In this document: positions 35,789-44,890 of the stretch, piece by piece
Layout: each line of letters starts with the position of its first letter
How positions within the stretch are numbered: position 1 is the stretch's first letter
NCBI RefSeq assembly: GCF_003288815.1
Contig: NZ_NHYM01000009.1
Span: 1 to 64,000 of the forward strand
DNA length: 64,000 bases
Direction: 5' to 3'
Source: Helicobacter sp. 16-1353
GTDB taxonomy: Bacteria > Campylobacterota > Campylobacteria > Campylobacterales > Helicobacteraceae
Notes under the pieces: model-generated
Database searches by the model: none
What the model saw: only the letters and a program-made list of their open reading frames with translations
What the model was told of the DNA's origin: nothing
Translations under genes and position numbers: made by a program

Positions 35789-36232
35789 ATGGTAGAAATC
35801 AATAAAGAAGAGTTCAAAGAGGTTGTGGTAAATATAGGACGCGTTACAAAGGTAGTGAAAGGTGGTAGAAGATTCCGCTTTAATGCACTTGTAGTTGTAG
35901 GAAATAAAAATGGGCTTGTAGGATTCGGGCTTGGTAAGGCGAAAGAAGTCCCAGATGCGATTAAAAAAGCAATAGATGATGCTTTTAAGAATATTGTCGA
36001 AGTTAATATTAAAGGGACTACAATAGCACACGATGTCGAGCATAAATATAATGCAAGTAGAATCTTACTTAGACCAGCTAGTGAGGGAACAGGGATAATT
36101 GCAGGTGGAAGTGCAAGACCAGTTATCGAGCTTGCAGGTATTAAAGATATTCTTACAAAATCACTTGGCTCAAGCAATCCTTATAATGTCGTTAGAGCAA
36201 CAGTTGATGCCCTAAGTAAGATAAAAGCATAA
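35789..36232 (+). CDS. rpsE: 30S ribosomal protein S5
   Basis: The 147-residue protein has the dsRBD-like start [50 protein letters not shown] and the C-terminal [27 protein letters not shown]. The gene is followed after 19 bases by rplO; no rpmD (L30) lies between them, unlike the E. coli spc operon. Confidence 0.97.
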   Translation: MVEINKEEFKEVVVNIGRVTKVVKGGRRFRFNALVVVGNKNGLVGFGLGKAKEVPDAIKKAIDDAFKNIVEVNIKGTTIAHDVEHKYNASRILLRPASEGTGIIAGGSARPVIELAGIKDILTKSLGSSNPYNVVRATVDALSKIKA

Positions 36233-36251
36233 TATTTTAGAAGGAATTAAA

Positions 36252-36650
36252 ATGGCATTAGAAAATATAAAACCAGCTAAAAATAGTATAAAATCTATAA
36301 AACGAGTTGGGCGAGGACAAGGTAGCGGTATGGGTAAAACTGCCACAAGAGGCGGTAAAGGACAAACTGCTAGAACAGGCTATAGCCAAAAAGTAGGATT
36401 CGAAGGTGGTCAGCAACCACTTCAAAGACGACTTCCTAAGATTGGATTTAAAAGTAGAGTGGAGAAGCCATATATGATTAATGTGGATAAAATCACCAAA
36501 GTTGCCGAGCTAGATGAAATCACAAAGCTAAGTATAAGAAGTGTTCATAAATATCCATCTCAAACAAGTAAAATCAAACTTATAGGAAAAACAGCTAAAG
36601 AACTTGCTTCTAAAATCAAAGATAGCGATGTTTCATTTAGTGGACAATAA
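36252..36650 (+). CDS. rplO: 50S ribosomal protein L15
   Basis: The 132-residue protein has the glycine-rich N-terminal extension [26 protein letters not shown] and [18 protein letters not shown]. It is a late-assembly 50S protein. Only two bases separate it from secY. Confidence 0.97.
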   Translation: MALENIKPAKNSIKSIKRVGRGQGSGMGKTATRGGKGQTARTGYSQKVGFEGGQQPLQRRLPKIGFKSRVEKPYMINVDKITKVAELDEITKLSIRSVHKYPSQTSKIKLIGKTAKELASKIKDSDVSFSGQ

Positions 36651-36652
36651 GA

Positions 36653-37912
36653 ATGAATAAAACTATAATTAATAAAATCCTAATCACTTTAGCTTTTCTT
36701 TTTGCATATAGAGTTTTAGCTTATGTTCCCATTCCCGGCGTAGATGCTGAAGTGATAAAAAGTTTCTTTGATTCTAATTCTAGTAATGCACTTGGATTAT
36801 TTAATATGTTTAGCGGTCAAGCTGTGGAGCGATTTAGCATTATCTCGCTTGGGATTATGCCCTATATTACCGCATCAATTGTTATGGAGCTATTAGCTGC
36901 CACTTTCCCAAATCTAGCTAAGATGAAAAAAGAACGAGATGGAATGCAGAAATATATGCAAATCATTCGCTACGCCACTATCGCAATCACCGTAGTCCAA
37001 GCCATAAGCGTATCAGTGGGGCTAAAAACATTAGAGGGCGGTTATGGTAGTGCTATATTAATCGATATGAATACCTTTATTGCTATTTCTGTATTTTCAA
37101 TGTTAGCTGGAACGATGATGCTTATGTGGATTGGCGAGCAGATTACCCAAAGGGGCGTTGGAAATGGAATTAGCCTTATAATCTTTGCTGGTATTGTTGC
37201 GGGGATTCCATCTGCGATTGGCGGAACATTTGAGCTTATTAATACTGGGGAGATTAATTTCTTAGTATCGATTTTAATACTTCTAATTATTCTTGGAACA
37301 ATTTTTATCATTATTTATATTGAGCTTGCAGAGCGGAGAATCCCAGTAAGCTACGCAAGAAAAATCATTATGCAAAATCAAAATAAGCGGATTATGAACT
37401 ACATTCCAATTAAGCTAAACTTAAGTGGCGTTATTCCGCCGATTTTTGCTTCCGCGGTTTTGATTTTCCCATCCACGCTTTTACAAGCTTCATCAAATAG
37501 TGTGATGTTAGCTATAGCAGATTTCTTAAGTCCAAATGGTTATGCTTATAATATTTTGATGTTTTTTTTAGTTATGTTTTTTGCATTTTTCTACTCATCA
37601 ATTGTGTTTAACTCCAAAGATATTTCGGAGAATCTAAAACGACAAGGCGGATTTATACCCGGACTTCGCCCGGGCGAGGGGACTGCGAATTTTTTAAATA
37701 CCACAGCTAGTAACCTTACCTTTTGGGGAGCTTTATATCTTGCGATAATCTCCACTATCCCGTGGGTAATTTTAAAAAGTGCTGGAGTGCCGTTTGTTTT
37801 CGGTGGGACGGCGGTTCTTATCGTGGTGCAAGTGGCGATTGATACGATGAGGCGAATCGAAGCACAAGTTTATATGAATAAATATCAAACACTAAGTGCC
37901 ACAGGCTTATAA
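36653..37912 (+). CDS. secY: Protein translocase subunit SecY
   Basis: Central channel of the Sec translocon, 419 residues with about ten membrane helices. Hallmarks are RVLAYVPIPGVD, the lateral-gate helix SIISLGIMPYITASIVMELL, ELAERRIPVSYA and the large cytoplasmic loop with KRQGGFIPGLRPGEGT. The stop overlaps the map start (TAATG). Confidence 0.97.
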   Translation: MNKTIINKILITLAFLFAYRVLAYVPIPGVDAEVIKSFFDSNSSNALGLFNMFSGQAVERFSIISLGIMPYITASIVMELLAATFPNLAKMKKERDGMQKYMQIIRYATIAITVVQAISVSVGLKTLEGGYGSAILIDMNTFIAISVFSMLAGTMMLMWIGEQITQRGVGNGISLIIFAGIVAGIPSAIGGTFELINTGEINFLVSILILLIILGTIFIIIYIELAERRIPVSYARKIIMQNQNKRIMNYIPIKLNLSGVIPPIFASAVLIFPSTLLQASSNSVMLAIADFLSPNGYAYNILMFFLVMFFAFFYSSIVFNSKDISENLKRQGGFIPGLRPGEGTANFLNTTASNLTFWGALYLAIISTIPWVILKSAGVPFVFGGTAVLIVVQVAIDTMRRIEAQVYMNKYQTLSATGL

Positions 37913-38667
37913 TGGCTATTAATATACGAAATCCAAAAGAGATTGAATCTATTAGGATTCCAAGTAAAATCGTAGCCCAGAGCTTAAATGAGGTTAAAAA
38001 AGCAGCAAAGGTTGGTGTAAGCCTAGAAGAACTAGATAAAATTGCTGATGATTTTATTCTATCTAAAGGTGGAAAGCCATCATTTAAGGGATTATATGGA
38101 TTCCCCAAAGCTATTTGTTTATCAGTAAATGAAGTTATAATCCACGGAATCCCAGATTCTTATAAACTCCAAAATGGCGATATTTTGGGGGTCGATATTG
38201 GCGTGGAATATAATGGTTGGTATGGCGATGCAGCGATTACCTTTGGGATAGGCGAAATAGATTCTAGTGATAAAAATCTCCTAGATTGCTCTTATGATTC
38301 ACTAATGTATGCGATTGATAATATAAAAGTTGGAATGCGATTTAAAGAGCTAAGTGCTTTGATTGAGAGATTTATTATTTCTCGTGGCTTTGTGCCACTT
38401 AGAGGATTCTGTGGGCATGGGATTGGGAGTAAGCCGCACGAAGAGCCAGAGATTCCCAATTTTATTGAAACTAATTCAATGCAGGGTCCAAAGATTCGCA
38501 ATGGAATGGTATTTTGTATAGAACCGATGGTTTGCAATAAAAGTGGCAATTTTAAGATTTTAGATGATAAATGGGCAGTTGTCTCAGAAGATGGATTAAA
38601 TGGAAGTCATCACGAACATACTATTGCTATGATTGATAATAAAGCAGTCATTTTATCAAAGGAGTAA
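37912..38667 (+). CDS. map: Type I methionine aminopeptidase
   Basis: Removes N-terminal Met from new proteins. The 251 residues contain the substrate His in VIIHGIPD and the five metal ligands: both Asp in [15 protein letters not shown], His in CGHGIG, Glu in CIEPM and Glu in HHEHTIAM. Its position between secY and infA is the usual one. Confidence 0.96.
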   Translation: MAINIRNPKEIESIRIPSKIVAQSLNEVKKAAKVGVSLEELDKIADDFILSKGGKPSFKGLYGFPKAICLSVNEVIIHGIPDSYKLQNGDILGVDIGVEYNGWYGDAAITFGIGEIDSSDKNLLDCSYDSLMYAIDNIKVGMRFKELSALIERFIISRGFVPLRGFCGHGIGSKPHEEPEIPNFIETNSMQGPKIRNGMVFCIEPMVCNKSGNFKILDDKWAVVSEDGLNGSHHEHTIAMIDNKAVILSKE

Positions 38668-38669
38668 TT

Positions 38670-39002
38670 GTGGCAAAAGATAGAAAAGATAAATATGATA
38701 AAGAAAATAAAAAGAAAAAAGTAAAAGATGATGTAATTGAAATTTATGGTAAGGTAATCGAGGTTTTACCTAATGCAACCTTTAGAGTTGGACTTCAAAA
38801 TGAGCATATAGTATTGTGCCATATCGCAGGAAAGCTTAGAATGCATTATATTAGAATCTTAACAGGTGATATTGTAAAACTAGAGCTTACACCATATAGT
38901 ATTGATAAAGGTAGAATTACACTAAGATACAAGGCAGAGGATATTCAAAAAGAGCCAGAATTAATAGAGATTCAAAAAATTTTAGATGAAAAATATAAGT
39001 AG
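38670..39002 (+). CDS. infA: Translation initiation factor IF-1 with both termini extended
   Basis: The OB-fold core is clear: [48 protein letters not shown] followed by [18 protein letters not shown]-1 is normally about 72 residues; this product has 110. A lysine-rich piece ([16 protein letters not shown]) sits between the expected MAK and DDVIEI, and about 20 extra acidic residues ([21 protein letters not shown]) follow the core. The GTG start has a strong AAAGGAG site six bases upstream, so the long N-terminus appears real. The extensions could contact ribosomal RNA or other factors; that is inference. Confidence 0.93.
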   Translation: MAKDRKDKYDKENKKKKVKDDVIEIYGKVIEVLPNATFRVGLQNEHIVLCHIAGKLRMHYIRILTGDIVKLELTPYSIDKGRITLRYKAEDIQKEPELIEIQKILDEKYK

Positions 39003-39022
39003 TTTTTAAACAAAGATATTAT

Positions 39023-39085
39023 AAAATATAAGCTTTTATATCTTAGATTTTCACTAAAAACCCAGAATCTAAAAGCTTATATTTT
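39023..39085 (+). promoter_or_regulatory. Long nested hairpin between infA and rpmJ
   Basis: Perfect 15-base arms AAAATATAAGCTTTT (39023-39037) and AAAAGCTTATATTTT (39071-39085) enclose a second stem, TTAGATT (39043-39049) with AATCTAA (39066-39072, sharing two bases with the outer arm). The structure fills the 105-base gap, the largest one inside the ribosomal cluster. It may be an attenuator, a processing site or a terminator with a new promoter. The rpmJ ribosome site AAGGAG lies just downstream. Confidence 0.55.
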
Positions 39086-39107
39086 TAAATTAACTTAAGG
39101 AGAATGT

Positions 39108-39221
39108 ATGAAAGTTAGACCATCGGTTAAGAAAATGTGTGATAAGTGTAAGATAATAAAAAGAAAGGGCGTTATTCGTGTGATATGCGTAACCCCAAAA
39201 CATAAACAAAGACAAGGATAG
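39108..39221 (+). CDS. rpmJ: 50S ribosomal protein L36
   Basis: A 37-residue gene: [20 protein letters not shown] followed by [17 protein letters not shown]. The zinc ribbon ligands are the CDKC pair, the later Cys in VICV and His in PKHK, so this is the zinc-binding form. AAGGAGA precedes the ATG. The stop is 3 bases before rpsM. Confidence 0.96.
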   Translation: MKVRPSVKKMCDKCKIIKRKGVIRVICVTPKHKQRQG

Positions 39222-39224
39222 AAA

Positions 39225-39587
39225 ATGGCTAGAATTGCTGGTGTAGATTTGCCAAAAAAGAAACGAGTAGAGTATGCACTCACTTATATTTATGGTATTG
39301 GGCTTAAAAGCTCAAGGGATATTTTAAATGCTGTGAATATTTCTTTTGATAAGCGAGTTAATGATCTCAGCGAAGATGAAGCTTCTTTGATTGCCAAAAA
39401 AATACAAGAAAGTTACATAGTCGAGGGTGATTTACGAAAGAAAACCACAATGGATATAAAAGCATTGATGGAAATAGGAAGTTATAGAGGTATTAGGCAT
39501 AGGAAAGGTCTTCCAGTTCGCGGACAAACAACAAAAAATAATGCCCGAACTAGAAAAGGCAAGAGAAAAACGATAGGTAGCAAGTAG
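39225..39587 (+). CDS. rpsM: 30S ribosomal protein S13
   Basis: The 120-residue protein begins [25 protein letters not shown] and has the C-terminal [29 protein letters not shown]. It contacts the P-site tRNA and bridges to L5. It opens the alpha-operon part of the cluster. Confidence 0.97.
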   Translation: MARIAGVDLPKKKRVEYALTYIYGIGLKSSRDILNAVNISFDKRVNDLSEDEASLIAKKIQESYIVEGDLRKKTTMDIKALMEIGSYRGIRHRKGLPVRGQTTKNNARTRKGKRKTIGSK

Positions 39588-39595
39588 GAGAAATT

Positions 39596-40000
39596 ATGGC
39601 AAAAACAAATACAAAATCAACAAATACTAGAAAAAAAGCTACAAAGAAAAATATAGCTAAAGCTATAGTCCACATTTCTGCTACTTTCAATAATACTTCC
39701 GTAACGGTAACTGATGAAATGGGAAATGTCCTATGCTGGAGCACTGCGGGAGCTCTAGGATTCAAAGGCTCAAAGAAATCCACTCCATATGCCGCTCAAC
39801 AAGCAGTTGAAGTTGCATTAATGAAAGCTAAGGAATATGGAATTAAAGAAGTTGGTATTAAGGTTCAAGGACCCGGAAGTGGTAGAGAAACAGCAGTGAA
39901 AAGTATCGGCTCAATAGAGGGTATAAAAGTTCTATGGCTAAAAGATGTTACACCATTACCGCATAATGGTTGCAGACCACCTAAAAGAAGAAGAGTATAA
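39596..40000 (+). CDS. rpsK: 30S ribosomal protein S11
   Basis: The 134-residue protein has [22 protein letters not shown], the central [13 protein letters not shown], and the terminal [25 protein letters not shown]-type motif. A lysine/threonine-rich tail of about 20 residues starts the protein. It forms the 30S platform near the E site. Confidence 0.97.
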   Translation: MAKTNTKSTNTRKKATKKNIAKAIVHISATFNNTSVTVTDEMGNVLCWSTAGALGFKGSKKSTPYAAQQAVEVALMKAKEYGIKEVGIKVQGPGSGRETAVKSIGSIEGIKVLWLKDVTPLPHNGCRPPKRRRV

Positions 40001-40009
40001 GGAGAGATT

Positions 40010-40636
40010 ATGGCGCGATATATAGGACCTGTAGAGAAAATCGAGCGAAGATTCGGCGTTAGCCTTGATATGAAAGGTGAAAGGAGATTAGCTGGGAAAT
40101 GTGCTTTAAATTCTAGGAAATATGGACCGGGACAACACGGACAAAGTGGTGGTAAAATATCGGAATATGGACTTCAGTTAAGAGAGAAACAAAAGGCTAA
40201 GTTTATGTATGGTGTTTCCGAACGACAATTTAGAAGCATTTTTGCCGAAGCTCATAGAATAGAGGGCAATACGGGTGAGAATCTAATAAGATTATTGGAG
40301 CAACGATTAGACAATGTAGTGTATAGAATGGGTTTTGCTACAACTAGGAGATTTGCTCGTCAGCTTGTAACTCACGGACATATTTTAGTAGATGGTAAAA
40401 AGGTTGACATTCCTTCATATATACTAAAAGCAGGTCAAAAAGTAAGTGTAAAAGAAAAAAGTGTAAGTAATAAGCAAATTATTCGCTCTATAGAGCTTAC
40501 AAAGCAAACAGGTATTGTTCCTTGGGTTGATGTTGATGAGAGTAAGTTTTTTGGTATATTTACAAGATTGCCAAATAGAGATGAAGTTGTGATTCCTATC
40601 GAGGAAAGACTTATCGTTGAATTATATTCTAAATAA
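40010..40636 (+). CDS. rpsD: 30S ribosomal protein S4
   Basis: The 208-residue protein has the start [33 protein letters not shown], and the S4 RNA-binding domain [39 protein letters not shown]. It lacks the N-terminal zinc cysteines present in some bacteria. In E. coli it represses the alpha operon. Confidence 0.97.
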   Translation: MARYIGPVEKIERRFGVSLDMKGERRLAGKCALNSRKYGPGQHGQSGGKISEYGLQLREKQKAKFMYGVSERQFRSIFAEAHRIEGNTGENLIRLLEQRLDNVVYRMGFATTRRFARQLVTHGHILVDGKKVDIPSYILKAGQKVSVKEKSVSNKQIIRSIELTKQTGIVPWVDVDESKFFGIFTRLPNRDEVVIPIEERLIVELYSK

Positions 40637-40658
40637 TGATTGTTAGGTGGTGTAAGTA

Positions 40659-41657
40659 ATGAAGACTATTAAAACTTTTCCTTTTGTGCCTACAAATATT
40701 GATGTGCAGCAAATCACTCCAAATAGGGCTAGGATTTCGGCATATCCATTTGAGACCGGCTACGCTATAACATTGGCTCATCCTATAAGAAGACTTCTTA
40801 TGTCAAGCTCTGTTGGCTATTCTGTAGTTGGTATTAAGATTGATGGTGTTACTCACGAGTTTGATTCCATAAGAGGTGTAACAGAAGATGTATCTCTTTT
40901 TATAATTAATTTGCGGAAGTTACAATTTAAGATTAAAGACCCTGAAGAAACGAATGTTGTTGTAAATTATTCGTTTTTGGGTGAAAAAATACTTTTAGGT
41001 TCTGACCTAAAAACAGATAAAGTTGATATTATAAATCCAAATGTTTATATTGCTACGATTAATGATGATACTAAGCTTGATTTTTCTCTCATTATAAATA
41101 AAGGCATAGGTTATGTATCTAGCGAAGATATACGAGATACTATATTAGATACTTTTATACCAGTTGATGCTTATTTTACACCAGTAAAAAAGATTGTATA
41201 TGAGATAGAAAATGTTCTAGTTAAAGATGACCCAACTTTTGAAAAAGTTATTTTTGATATAGAAACAGACGGCAGAATTAGTGCCATTGATGCGTTTAAA
41301 TATGCTATTTCAATTATGTATAAACAAATGAGTATATTTAACCAAGAATTAAATATATTAGATGGCTCTGATAAAAGTATTGAGCAAGAACCAAATGAAG
41401 CTAAGATTCTATTCCAAAAAATAGAAACCTTAAATCTTAGTGCAAGATGTTCTAATTGTTTTGATAAAATAGGGCTAAAATACATTGGTGAATTAGTATT
41501 AATGGAAGAAAATGATTTAAAAAATATTAAGAATCTAGGTAAAAGGTCTTATGATGAAATAGCTGAAAAATTAAAAGAGATAGGCTATCAAGTTGGTGAA
41601 AAACTACCAAATAATATTAAAGAGCTTTTATATAAAAAATTTAATAAACAGAGTTAA
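40659..41657 (+). CDS. rpoA: RNA polymerase subunit alpha
   Basis: The 332-residue subunit has the dimerising N-terminal domain with YPFETGYAITLAHPIRRLLMSSSVGYSVVGIKIDGVTHEF and the DNA-binding C-terminal domain with SARCSNCFDKIGLKYIGELVLMEENDLKNIKNLGKRSYDEIAEKL. The CTD normally reads R/K-x-x-NCL; here it is RCSNCF, which could affect UP-element recognition. GGTGG lies upstream of the ATG. Confidence 0.97.
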   Translation: MKTIKTFPFVPTNIDVQQITPNRARISAYPFETGYAITLAHPIRRLLMSSSVGYSVVGIKIDGVTHEFDSIRGVTEDVSLFIINLRKLQFKIKDPEETNVVVNYSFLGEKILLGSDLKTDKVDIINPNVYIATINDDTKLDFSLIINKGIGYVSSEDIRDTILDTFIPVDAYFTPVKKIVYEIENVLVKDDPTFEKVIFDIETDGRISAIDAFKYAISIMYKQMSIFNQELNILDGSDKSIEQEPNEAKILFQKIETLNLSARCSNCFDKIGLKYIGELVLMEENDLKNIKNLGKRSYDEIAEKLKEIGYQVGEKLPNNIKELLYKKFNKQS

Positions 41658-41667
41658 GGATTGAAAA

Positions 41668-42021
41668 ATGAGACATAATAACGACTATAGAAAGCTGGGG
41701 AGAACTTCGGCTCATAGAAAGGCATTATTGAAGAATCTCTCAATTGCATTGATTAAATACGAAAAGATTGAAACAGGATTATTCAAAGCAAAAGAGCTTC
41801 AGTCATATATCGAGCGACTAATTACAAAGGCTAGAGTAGGCGATAGTAATGCCCATAGGCAAGTATTTTCTAGCTTGCAAGATAAGGCAACTACGAAAAA
41901 ATTACTTAGTGAGATTGCCCCAAAATTTGCTGGGCGAAATGGTGGATATACCTCAATCCATAAAACTAGAAATAGACGAGGTGATGCCTCTCCAATGGCT
42001 ATAATAGAGTTTGTAAAATAG
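41668..42021 (+). CDS. rplQ: 50S ribosomal protein L17
   Basis: The 117-residue last gene of the cluster starts [29 protein letters not shown] and ends [17 protein letters not shown]. It follows rpoA by ten bases as in most bacteria. Confidence 0.97.
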   Translation: MRHNNDYRKLGRTSAHRKALLKNLSIALIKYEKIETGLFKAKELQSYIERLITKARVGDSNAHRQVFSSLQDKATTKKLLSEIAPKFAGRNGGYTSIHKTRNRRGDASPMAIIEFVK

Positions 42022-42056
42022 CCCTTAATTTATATAATATATCTAAGATTCTCCTA

Positions 42057-42086
42057 ATCTATAAGAGCATTAATGTTCTTATAGAT
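42057..42086 (+). terminator. Terminator hairpin ending the ribosomal cluster
   Basis: Two 15-base arms, ATCTATAAGAGCATT and AATGTTCTTATAGAT, pair with a single G-T wobble and are followed by TCTCTCTTTACT. It lies 36 bases after the rplQ stop. The remaining 170 bases up to dcd are AT-rich with no gene seen. Confidence 0.65.
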
Positions 42087-42256
42087 TCTCTCTTTACTAT
42101 CCAAGTTAGAACATCGATTTATAAAAATTATCATTATTGATAAAATATCGGTAGAAAATTACTTTAATTCTCTTTTTATATTGATTTAATTCTATGTCAT
42201 TTTTATTAGTGCTATTTTGATAATCGCTCTTTATTCTTAATTTTATCAATAGATAA

Positions 42257-42817
42257 TTATTTTATCACTTTTGGAAGCGTAATTCCTGTTTGTTTTTGGT
42301 ATTTGCCACCTCTATCTTTATAGCTTATTTCGCACGGCTCATCGCCCTCGAAAAATAAAACTTGTGCAATGCCCTCATTTGAGTATATTTTAGCTGGAAG
42401 TGGCGTTGTGTTAGATATTTCTATGGTTATATGCCCTTCAAATTCCGGCTCAAATGGCGTTACATTTACGATTATCCCACATCTTGCATAGGTGCTTTTC
42501 CCAAGACAAATGGCGAGCACATTTCGCGGAATCTTAAAATATTCTATTGTTCTAGCAAGAGCAAAAGAATTCGGCGGGACAATGCAAGTTTCCCCTTGAT
42601 GATGAACGACATTACAAGATTCAAAATTTTTAGGGTCAACAATTGTAGAATTAACATTCGTAAATATTTGATATTCATCCGCAACGCGTATATCGTAGCC
42701 ATAACTACTAACCCCATAGCTAATAATTCCTCTTTTCACTTGACTATCAACGAAAGGCACAATCATTGCCTTTTTTAGTGACATATTTTTAATCCATTTA
42801 TCAGATTTTAACCCCAT
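42257..42817 (-). CDS. dcd: dCTP deaminase
   Basis: Deaminates dCTP to dUTP for thymidylate synthesis. With the start at ATG 42817 ([14 protein letters not shown]) it has 186 residues, as in Helicobacter; the upstream in-frame ATG would add 13 unsupported residues. Motifs are [34 protein letters not shown] and the catalytic-Glu segment [14 protein letters not shown]. It diverges from accB, with 89 bases between the two starts. Confidence 0.94.
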   Translation of the reverse strand: MGLKSDKWIKNMSLKKAMIVPFVDSQVKRGIISYGVSSYGYDIRVADEYQIFTNVNSTIVDPKNFESCNVVHHQGETCIVPPNSFALARTIEYFKIPRNVLAICLGKSTYARCGIIVNVTPFEPEFEGHITIEISNTTPLPAKIYSNEGIAQVLFFEGDEPCEISYKDRGGKYQKQTGITLPKVIK

Positions 42818-42847
42818 TAAACTAAGCCTTTTTATTTTATTTGTGCT

Positions 42848-42853
42848 ATTATA
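42848..42853 (-). promoter_or_regulatory. -10 element for dcd
   Basis: A perfect TATAAT on the minus strand, preceded by TTTTG, lies about 30 bases upstream of the dcd start. There is no clear -35, as is common in this group. Confidence 0.45.
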
Positions 42854-42858
42854 CAAAA

Positions 42859-42888
42859 TTGATTATTCATTTTCTATTTTATTATAAC
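42859..42888 (+). promoter_or_regulatory. Candidate accB promoter
   Basis: TTGATT (42859-42864) and TATAAC (42883-42888) are 18 bases apart and end 18 bases before the accB ATG. The dcd and accB promoters are back to back. Confidence 0.4.
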
Positions 42889-42906
42889 ATTAAAAAGGCT
42901 TATTTG

Positions 42907-43395
42907 ATGAATATACAAGAAATAAAAAAATTACTTGAAATGTTTGATAATTCAAATTCTGTTAAACTGAAAATTACAAATGAGAATTTTGAAATTTCAT
43001 TAGAAAAAAGTGGAGCAAAAAATCCAAAATCGCCTCCTATACCTCAATTTAGTTTACCTAGCACCAATATCGCAAGTGTTGCTCCAATATCAAATAATAT
43101 TGAAGAAAGTGTCCCATCGAATGCAGAAGTCAAAGAAAAAGAAAAAAGTGTAAATACTGAATCTATTACTTCACCTATGGTAGGCACATTTTACCGCGCT
43201 CCTAGTCCAGATTCTGCTCCGTATGTAAATGTGGGCGATAAGGTCAAAAAGGGGCAGACAATTGCCATTATCGAGGCTATGAAGATAATGAATGAGATTG
43301 AAGCAGAGTTTGATTGTAAAATCGTTGAGATTGTAGCAAATGACGCTCAAAGCGTGGAGTTTAGCACGGTATTATTTCAGGTAGAAAAAATATAA
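42907..43395 (+). CDS. accB: Biotin carboxyl carrier protein of acetyl-CoA carboxylase
   Basis: Carries biotin for fatty acid synthesis. I start at ATG 42907 ([13 protein letters not shown]) with AAGG upstream, giving 162 residues. The N-terminal helix, a Pro/Ser/Lys-rich linker and the biotinyl domain are in order. The biotinylated lysine is K126 in [10 protein letters not shown]; the canonical motif is AMKM, so this one has AMKI. accC follows after 111 bases containing a perfect palindrome. Confidence 0.94.
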   Translation: MNIQEIKKLLEMFDNSNSVKLKITNENFEISLEKSGAKNPKSPPIPQFSLPSTNIASVAPISNNIEESVPSNAEVKEKEKSVNTESITSPMVGTFYRAPSPDSAPYVNVGDKVKKGQTIAIIEAMKIMNEIEAEFDCKIVEIVANDAQSVEFSTVLFQVEKI

Positions 43396-43397
43396 AT

Positions 43398-43421
43398 TTA
43401 TTAGAATCTAGATTCTAATAA
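43398..43421. repeat. Perfect 24-base palindrome between accB and accC
   Basis: The left half TTATTAGAATCT is the exact reverse complement of the right half AGATTCTAATAA, joined without spacer, so the centre is CTAG. It contains GAATC and GATTC. It starts two bases after the accB stop. It may terminate or attenuate, but no T run follows. The rest of the gap has further AGATTCT words. Confidence 0.7.
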
Positions 43422-43506
43422 TAGATTCTTAAAGATTCTATAAAAGTGGCTTAGAGCAATCGTAAAATAGGGCAAAAATAATAGAAAAACAAAAAAGAGA
43501 AGTTGA

Positions 43507-44856
43507 ATGAAAAAGAAAAAGTTAAATCGTATTCTAATCGCAAATCGCGGGGAAATCGCCCTTAGGGCAATCCGCACTATCCAAGATATGGGGAAAGAAG
43601 CCGTGGTGATTTACTCCACTGCCGATAAAGATGTGCATTATTTGGATATCGCTGATATTAAGATTTGTATCGGTGGTCCAAAGTCAAGCGAGAGCTATCT
43701 AAATATCCCAGCAATTATCACCGTGGTCGAGCTTTTCAAAGTCGATGCGATATTTCCGGGATATGGGTTTTTAAGTGAGAATGAGAATTTCGTGGAGATT
43801 TGCGAAAATCACAACATCACATTTATTGGACCAAGCCAAAGCGTAATGGAGCTGATGAGCGACAAAAGTCGTGCTAAAGATGTGATGCGGGAAGCGAAGA
43901 TTCCAGTTATTCAAGGGAGCGATGGCGTGGTAAAGGACGCCAAAGAGGCAGAAAAAATCGCCGATGAGATAGGCTATCCAGTTATTATCAAAGCAGCTGC
44001 AGGTGGTGGAGGACGCGGAATGCGGATAGTGGAAAGTAAAGAAGCATTTAAAAACTCGCTACTTGCCGCAGAGAGCGAAGCTGTGAGTGCCTTTGGCGAT
44101 GGGTCGATTTATGTGGAGAAATTTATCAAGAATCCAAAGCATATTGAAGTGCAGATTATGGCGGATAAATATGGTAATGTCTTGCATATAGGGGAGCGCG
44201 ATTGTTCTACACAGAGGCGACAGCAAAAGCTAATAGAGGAATCTCCCGCAGCCGTGCTAAGCCCAGAAATTCGCAAAAAATTGCTTGAAACTGCAGTGCG
44301 TGCGGCAAAGCATATAAAATACGAGGGCGCGGGGACTTTTGAGTTTTTACTAGATGAAAACAAAAAAGATTTTTATTTTATGGAGATGAATACGAGGCTT
44401 CAAGTCGAGCATACAGTTAGCGAAATGGTAAGCAATCTTGATTTAATCGAATTGATGATAAAAATCGCAGAGGGCGAGAAACTCCCAGAGCAAAGCGAGA
44501 TTACTTTTAGAGGTCATGCTATCGAGTGCCGAATCACAGCCGAAGACCCAGAGAAGTTCTATCCATGCCCGGGGAAAATCACCACTTGGATTACGCCCGG
44601 CGGGGGAAATGTGCGACTTGATACGCATGTATATGCTGGGTATGTCGTGCCAATGTTTTATGATTCAATGATTGCTAAGCTAATCGTTTGGGCAGAGGAT
44701 AGAGAGAGGGCGATTGTGCGTATGAAGCGAGCTTTGAGGGAGTTCAAGGTCGAGGGGATAAAGACTACTATCCCATTTCATATTAAGATGATGGATAACG
44801 AGGATTTCCAAAAATCCAGAATCCACACAAAATATTTGGAACAAAAAATGCTATAA
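43507..44856 (+). CDS. accC: Biotin carboxylase subunit of acetyl-CoA carboxylase
   Basis: ATP-grasp enzyme that carboxylates biotin on AccB. The 449 residues contain LIANRGEIALRAIRT, the glycine loop KAAAGGGGRGMRIV, KFIKNPKHIEVQIMADKYG, the metal-binding FYFMEMNTRLQVEH and the C-terminal GHAIECRITAEDP. G+C is higher than in accB and the following genes. AGAAG precedes the ATG. Confidence 0.96.
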   Translation: MKKKKLNRILIANRGEIALRAIRTIQDMGKEAVVIYSTADKDVHYLDIADIKICIGGPKSSESYLNIPAIITVVELFKVDAIFPGYGFLSENENFVEICENHNITFIGPSQSVMELMSDKSRAKDVMREAKIPVIQGSDGVVKDAKEAEKIADEIGYPVIIKAAAGGGGRGMRIVESKEAFKNSLLAAESEAVSAFGDGSIYVEKFIKNPKHIEVQIMADKYGNVLHIGERDCSTQRRQQKLIEESPAAVLSPEIRKKLLETAVRAAKHIKYEGAGTFEFLLDENKKDFYFMEMNTRLQVEHTVSEMVSNLDLIELMIKIAEGEKLPEQSEITFRGHAIECRITAEDPEKFYPCPGKITTWITPGGGNVRLDTHVYAGYVVPMFYDSMIAKLIVWAEDRERAIVRMKRALREFKVEGIKTTIPFHIKMMDNEDFQKSRIHTKYLEQKML

Positions 44857-44857
44857 A

Positions 44858-44882
44858 CTTTAGTAAATTTACTTTACTAAAG
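44858..44882 (+). promoter_or_regulatory. Hairpin masking the next ribosome-binding site
   Basis: Ten-base perfect arms CTTTAGTAAA (44858-44867) and TTTACTAAAG (44873-44882) enclose a 5-base loop. The right arm includes most of the AAAGG ribosome site (44879-44883) for the gene at 44891, seven bases before its ATG. The hairpin also begins two bases after the accC stop and may double as a terminator. Confidence 0.5.
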
Positions 44883-44890
44883 GCATTGTT

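Noticed and set aside
36233-36251. A missed rpmD (L30) gene between rpsE and rplO
   Set aside because: Only 19 bases separate the two genes; absence of L30 is normal in this phylum as far as I know.
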